A stretch of 7,932 nt of DNA from Verrucomicrobiota bacterium (lineage in GTDB: Bacteria > Verrucomicrobiota > Verrucomicrobiia > Chthoniobacterales > JAFAMB01): assembly GCA_019236035.1 (NCBI GenBank), contig JAFAJU010000029.1:1-7932 (forward strand), written 5' to 3'. This document shows, one piece after another, positions 6,527 to 7,932 of the stretch (position 1 is its first letter; each line of letters opens with the position of its first letter). A program made the position numbers and the translations under genes. The notes beneath the pieces were generated by a model. That model did no database searches. It saw nothing but the letters and a program-made list of their open reading frames with translations, and was not told where the DNA came from.

Positions 6527-7690
6527 TCAAGTGTGCAGGTCCGCGAGCCGGCGCTTCCTGGAGTGGGGGGTTAGGCGATCCGATGGAATTTTTTGCTGAC
6601 CTCCATGAGGGCGAGCTTGTTTCCGGCCAGTCGTCTGCGCCTTGACTGTCTTCGGCCGGCGCCGCTTGGGTCCGCGAGTTGATCCCCTGATGCGGAGGCG
6701 CACGCCCAGCGTATCCCGTACGAGAGGCGCCCGATCACGAACGTGGCGAACGAGCATCGATACGGCAGTTCTACCCAGGTCCTCAGCGGGTTGCCAGATG
6801 GTGGTAAGCGGAGGCGCGAGCATTTCCGCCATTGGAATATCGTCAAAACCGACCAGGGATAGGTCTTCGGGAATAATCAATCCGAGCTGGCGCGCGGCTT
6901 GCAACACGCCGATAGCGACGACGTCGCTGGCCGCAAAAATTCCAGTTGGCCCTACCTCGGCCAGAAGCTCCCGCGTCGCGCGGGCACCAAACTCGGTGGT
7001 ATACTCGCCCAGGAACATCTGCTTGCGCTGTGGTGCTAACCCTCTTTCGAGGAGGGCGTCTTCATAGCCTCGCCGGCGTTCCACGGTCGTTAACAGGTCA
7101 GCTTCTCCCCCAATGAATGCGATATTGCGGTGGCCAAGATGAAGGAGGTGCTCCGTCGCGAGATAACCTCCTCTACGGTTGTCCACGAAAAGACGCCCAC
7201 CGGCCACGCCTTCGATTTCCTCGTCGACCACAATGATGGGCAGTTCTTTTCGTTTAATGGTTGCGAGTGCGGAGTTTCGCCGGTGAGCTCCAAGATAGAT
7301 GAGGCCGTCAAGCTGACCGGCAGCCAATAGATTGACGTAATGTTCCTCTCGCTTGGGATCATTGCCTGTCGCGCAGAGCAAGATCGAATAAGCTTCGCGA
7401 TAAGCTGCGGCAGCGGCGGCATCTGCCACACTGGTAAAAAACGGGTTGGACAAATCCGGGACGATCAATCCAAGAATGTGGCTGCGCCCGGCTTGCAAGC
7501 TACGGGCGAGAGCATTGGGGCGGTAGTTCAATTCTGCAATGGCAGCCTGAACGCGGTCTCGCGTCGGGGAGGGCAACTCCAGGCTGCCGTTCAGGTAACG
7601 GGAGATCGTCGAGGTGGCGACGCCAGCACGGCGGGCCACATCTCGAAGTGTCGCTTTACTTGGTTTCCCATTGTCCACGGCGACTCGCAT
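6527..7690 (-). CDS. LacI-family transcriptional repressor with a basic C-terminal extension
   Basis: Probable local repressor of the sugar operon, 387 residues from the ATG at 7690. The helix-turn-helix is TLRDVARRAGVATSTISRYL (14-33). NYRPNALARSL (55-65) is the hinge helix, with the leucine that usually inserts into the operator centre. The PBP1-like ligand core starts at GLIVPDLSNPFF (74-85) and ends with VGFDDIPMAEML and PPLTTIWQP (280-301). The usual family end, RGSTRGP, is at 335-341, yet 46 more residues follow, 15 of them Lys or Arg and only two Asp. The frame stays open for 50 codons upstream of 7690, but that stretch would translate the palindromic operator, the promoter and a simple repeat, so I start at 7690, which puts the HTH at the normal distance from the N-terminus. 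The gene is first in the operon, so it should be autoregulated. The effector is probably the transported sugar or a catabolite of it. Confidence 0.93.
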   Translation of the reverse strand: MRVAVDNGKPSKATLRDVARRAGVATSTISRYLNGSLELPSPTRDRVQAAIAELNYRPNALARSLQAGRSHILGLIVPDLSNPFFTSVADAAAAAAYREAYSILLCATGNDPKREEHYVNLLAAGQLDGLIYLGAHRRNSALATIKRKELPIIVVDEEIEGVAGGRLFVDNRRGGYLATEHLLHLGHRNIAFIGGEADLLTTVERRRGYEDALLERGLAPQRKQMFLGEYTTEFGARATRELLAEVGPTGIFAASDVVAIGVLQAARQLGLIIPEDLSLVGFDDIPMAEMLAPPLTTIWQPAEDLGRTAVSMLVRHVRDRAPLVRDTLGVRLRIRGSTRGPKRRRPKTVKAQTTGRKQARPHGGQQKIPSDRLTPHSRKRRLADLHT

Positions 7691-7711
7691 AATGACGTTG
7701 AGCTTTCGGGT

Positions 7712-7731
7712 CTTGTAAAAGCTTTTACAAG
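7712..7731. promoter_or_regulatory. Perfect 20-bp palindromic operator for the LacI-family repressor
   Basis: CTTGTAAAAGCTTTTACAAG equals its own reverse complement over all 20 bases, with the dyad centre between 7721 and 7722 on a central GC step. LacI-family operators are even-length palindromes with a central CG or similar step and TTGT/ACAA-type arms, and this fits. It ends 21 bases upstream of the repressor ATG and lies just downstream of the proposed -10 box, where binding would block transcription. I found no second copy elsewhere in the window by eye. That this repressor is the one binding here is inferred from position. Confidence 0.8.
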
Positions 7732-7743
7732 CGGGTTCGGTCT

Positions 7744-7773
7744 GGCATAACGAAGAATGCGATCCGGTGTCAA
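7744..7773 (-). promoter_or_regulatory. Candidate sigma70 promoter of the lacI-importer-hydrolase operon
   Basis: On the minus strand a perfect -35 box, TTGACA (7773-7768), is followed by an 18-base spacer and a weak -10, TATGCC (7749-7744; 3 of 6 consensus positions). Shifting by one base gives TTATGC with a 17-base spacer. Transcription would start near 7737, so the palindromic operator begins about +6. The -35 match and the operator position support it; the poor -10 is the weak point. Confidence 0.55.
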
Positions 7774-7781
7774 GGGTGGAG

Positions 7782-7809
7782 TTTTGGGTTTTGAGTTTTG
7801 GGTTTTGCG
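7782..7809 (+). repeat. Short tandem repeat, four TTTTGNG heptamers
   Basis: Four consecutive 7-base units: TTTTGGG, TTTTGAG, TTTTGGG, TTTTGCG. The minus strand reads as AAAAC-rich heptads. It lies just upstream of the -35 box of the operon promoter and outside any gene I accept. Similar AAAACCC/AAAACTC runs occur between genes in several environmental bacterial lineages, in my general recollection. It could be neutral simple sequence or A-tract-like upstream DNA. No function is shown. Confidence 0.75.
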
Positions 7810-7932
7810 TAGGATGGACTCGCCTTTCGTGCAGGGCCAAGATCGCGGGCCGGGCGGCTTTGTCTTTCGGGATTCAGCGCCGAAGGCGGGATATCAAAAT
7901 AGCCTAGGAGTCTGTCGGACTTGCCGCGCAGC
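7810..7932. other. Upstream flank with no supported gene
   Basis: These 123 bases reach the window edge. I see no start with a credible coding frame, no tRNA-like structure and no strong hairpin with a T-run. A degenerate inverted match, CTTTCGG with CCGAAG (about 7862-7885), could form a weak bulged stem. The last 30 or so bases (near TAGGAGTCTGTCGGACTTG) look like edge sequence of an unseen neighbour or a repeat, but there is too little of it to call. Confidence 0.4.

Noticed and set aside
7691..7840. N-terminal extension of the LacI-family frame by 50 codons to an ATG at 7840
   Set aside because: It would translate the operator palindrome, the promoter and the TTTTGNG repeat. The 7690 start puts the HTH at the usual distance from the N-terminus.

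Overview
The window is a chromosomal sugar-uptake locus with two convergent transcription units meeting near base 1,900. I cannot name the organism. It is probably a diderm bacterium with mid-range G+C. Hand counts of sampled lines give roughly 50% for the plus-strand genes and 56% for the minus-strand genes. The solute-binding protein has a Sec type I signal peptide with no lipobox, which argues for a periplasm rather than a Gram-positive envelope. Strong Shine-Dalgarno sequences are missing in front of most genes.

Plus strand, 1-1889: the 3' part of an ABC ATPase gene (its start lies before the window) overlaps by four bases an XylH-like membrane permease. Together they are most of a CUT2-type (ribose/xylose family) sugar importer. 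Its binding protein, if linked, lies outside the window.

Minus strand, 7690 down to 1943: six tightly packed genes in transcription order. They are a LacI-family repressor, a ribose-type periplasmic sugar-binding protein, a single-domain ABC ATPase, an RbsC-like permease, a phosphotriesterase-family (PTE-like) metallohydrolase, and a class I SAM-dependent methyltransferase. Gaps after the second gene are 29 nt or less, with one 4-nt overlap. Upstream of lacI there is a candidate sigma70 promoter (perfect TTGACA box) followed by a perfect 20-bp palindrome of LacI-operator type. This suggests an autoregulated operon: the repressor blocks transcription until the transported sugar or a derivative is bound. 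The importer brings the ligand in, and the PTE-like enzyme may open a sugar lactone or act on a related ester. The methyltransferase has no obvious catabolic role and is the least expected member.

7774-7932: a short non-coding end holding four tandem TTTTGNG heptamers and about 120 bases with no gene that I can support. There are no RNA genes, CRISPR arrays or complete mobile elements. The 53-nt convergent junction (1890-1942) shows no convincing terminator hairpin. I see no wholly new class of system. The points most worth checking are the hydrolase plus methyltransferase tail of the operon, the operator-promoter arrangement, and the basic C-terminal extension of the repressor.
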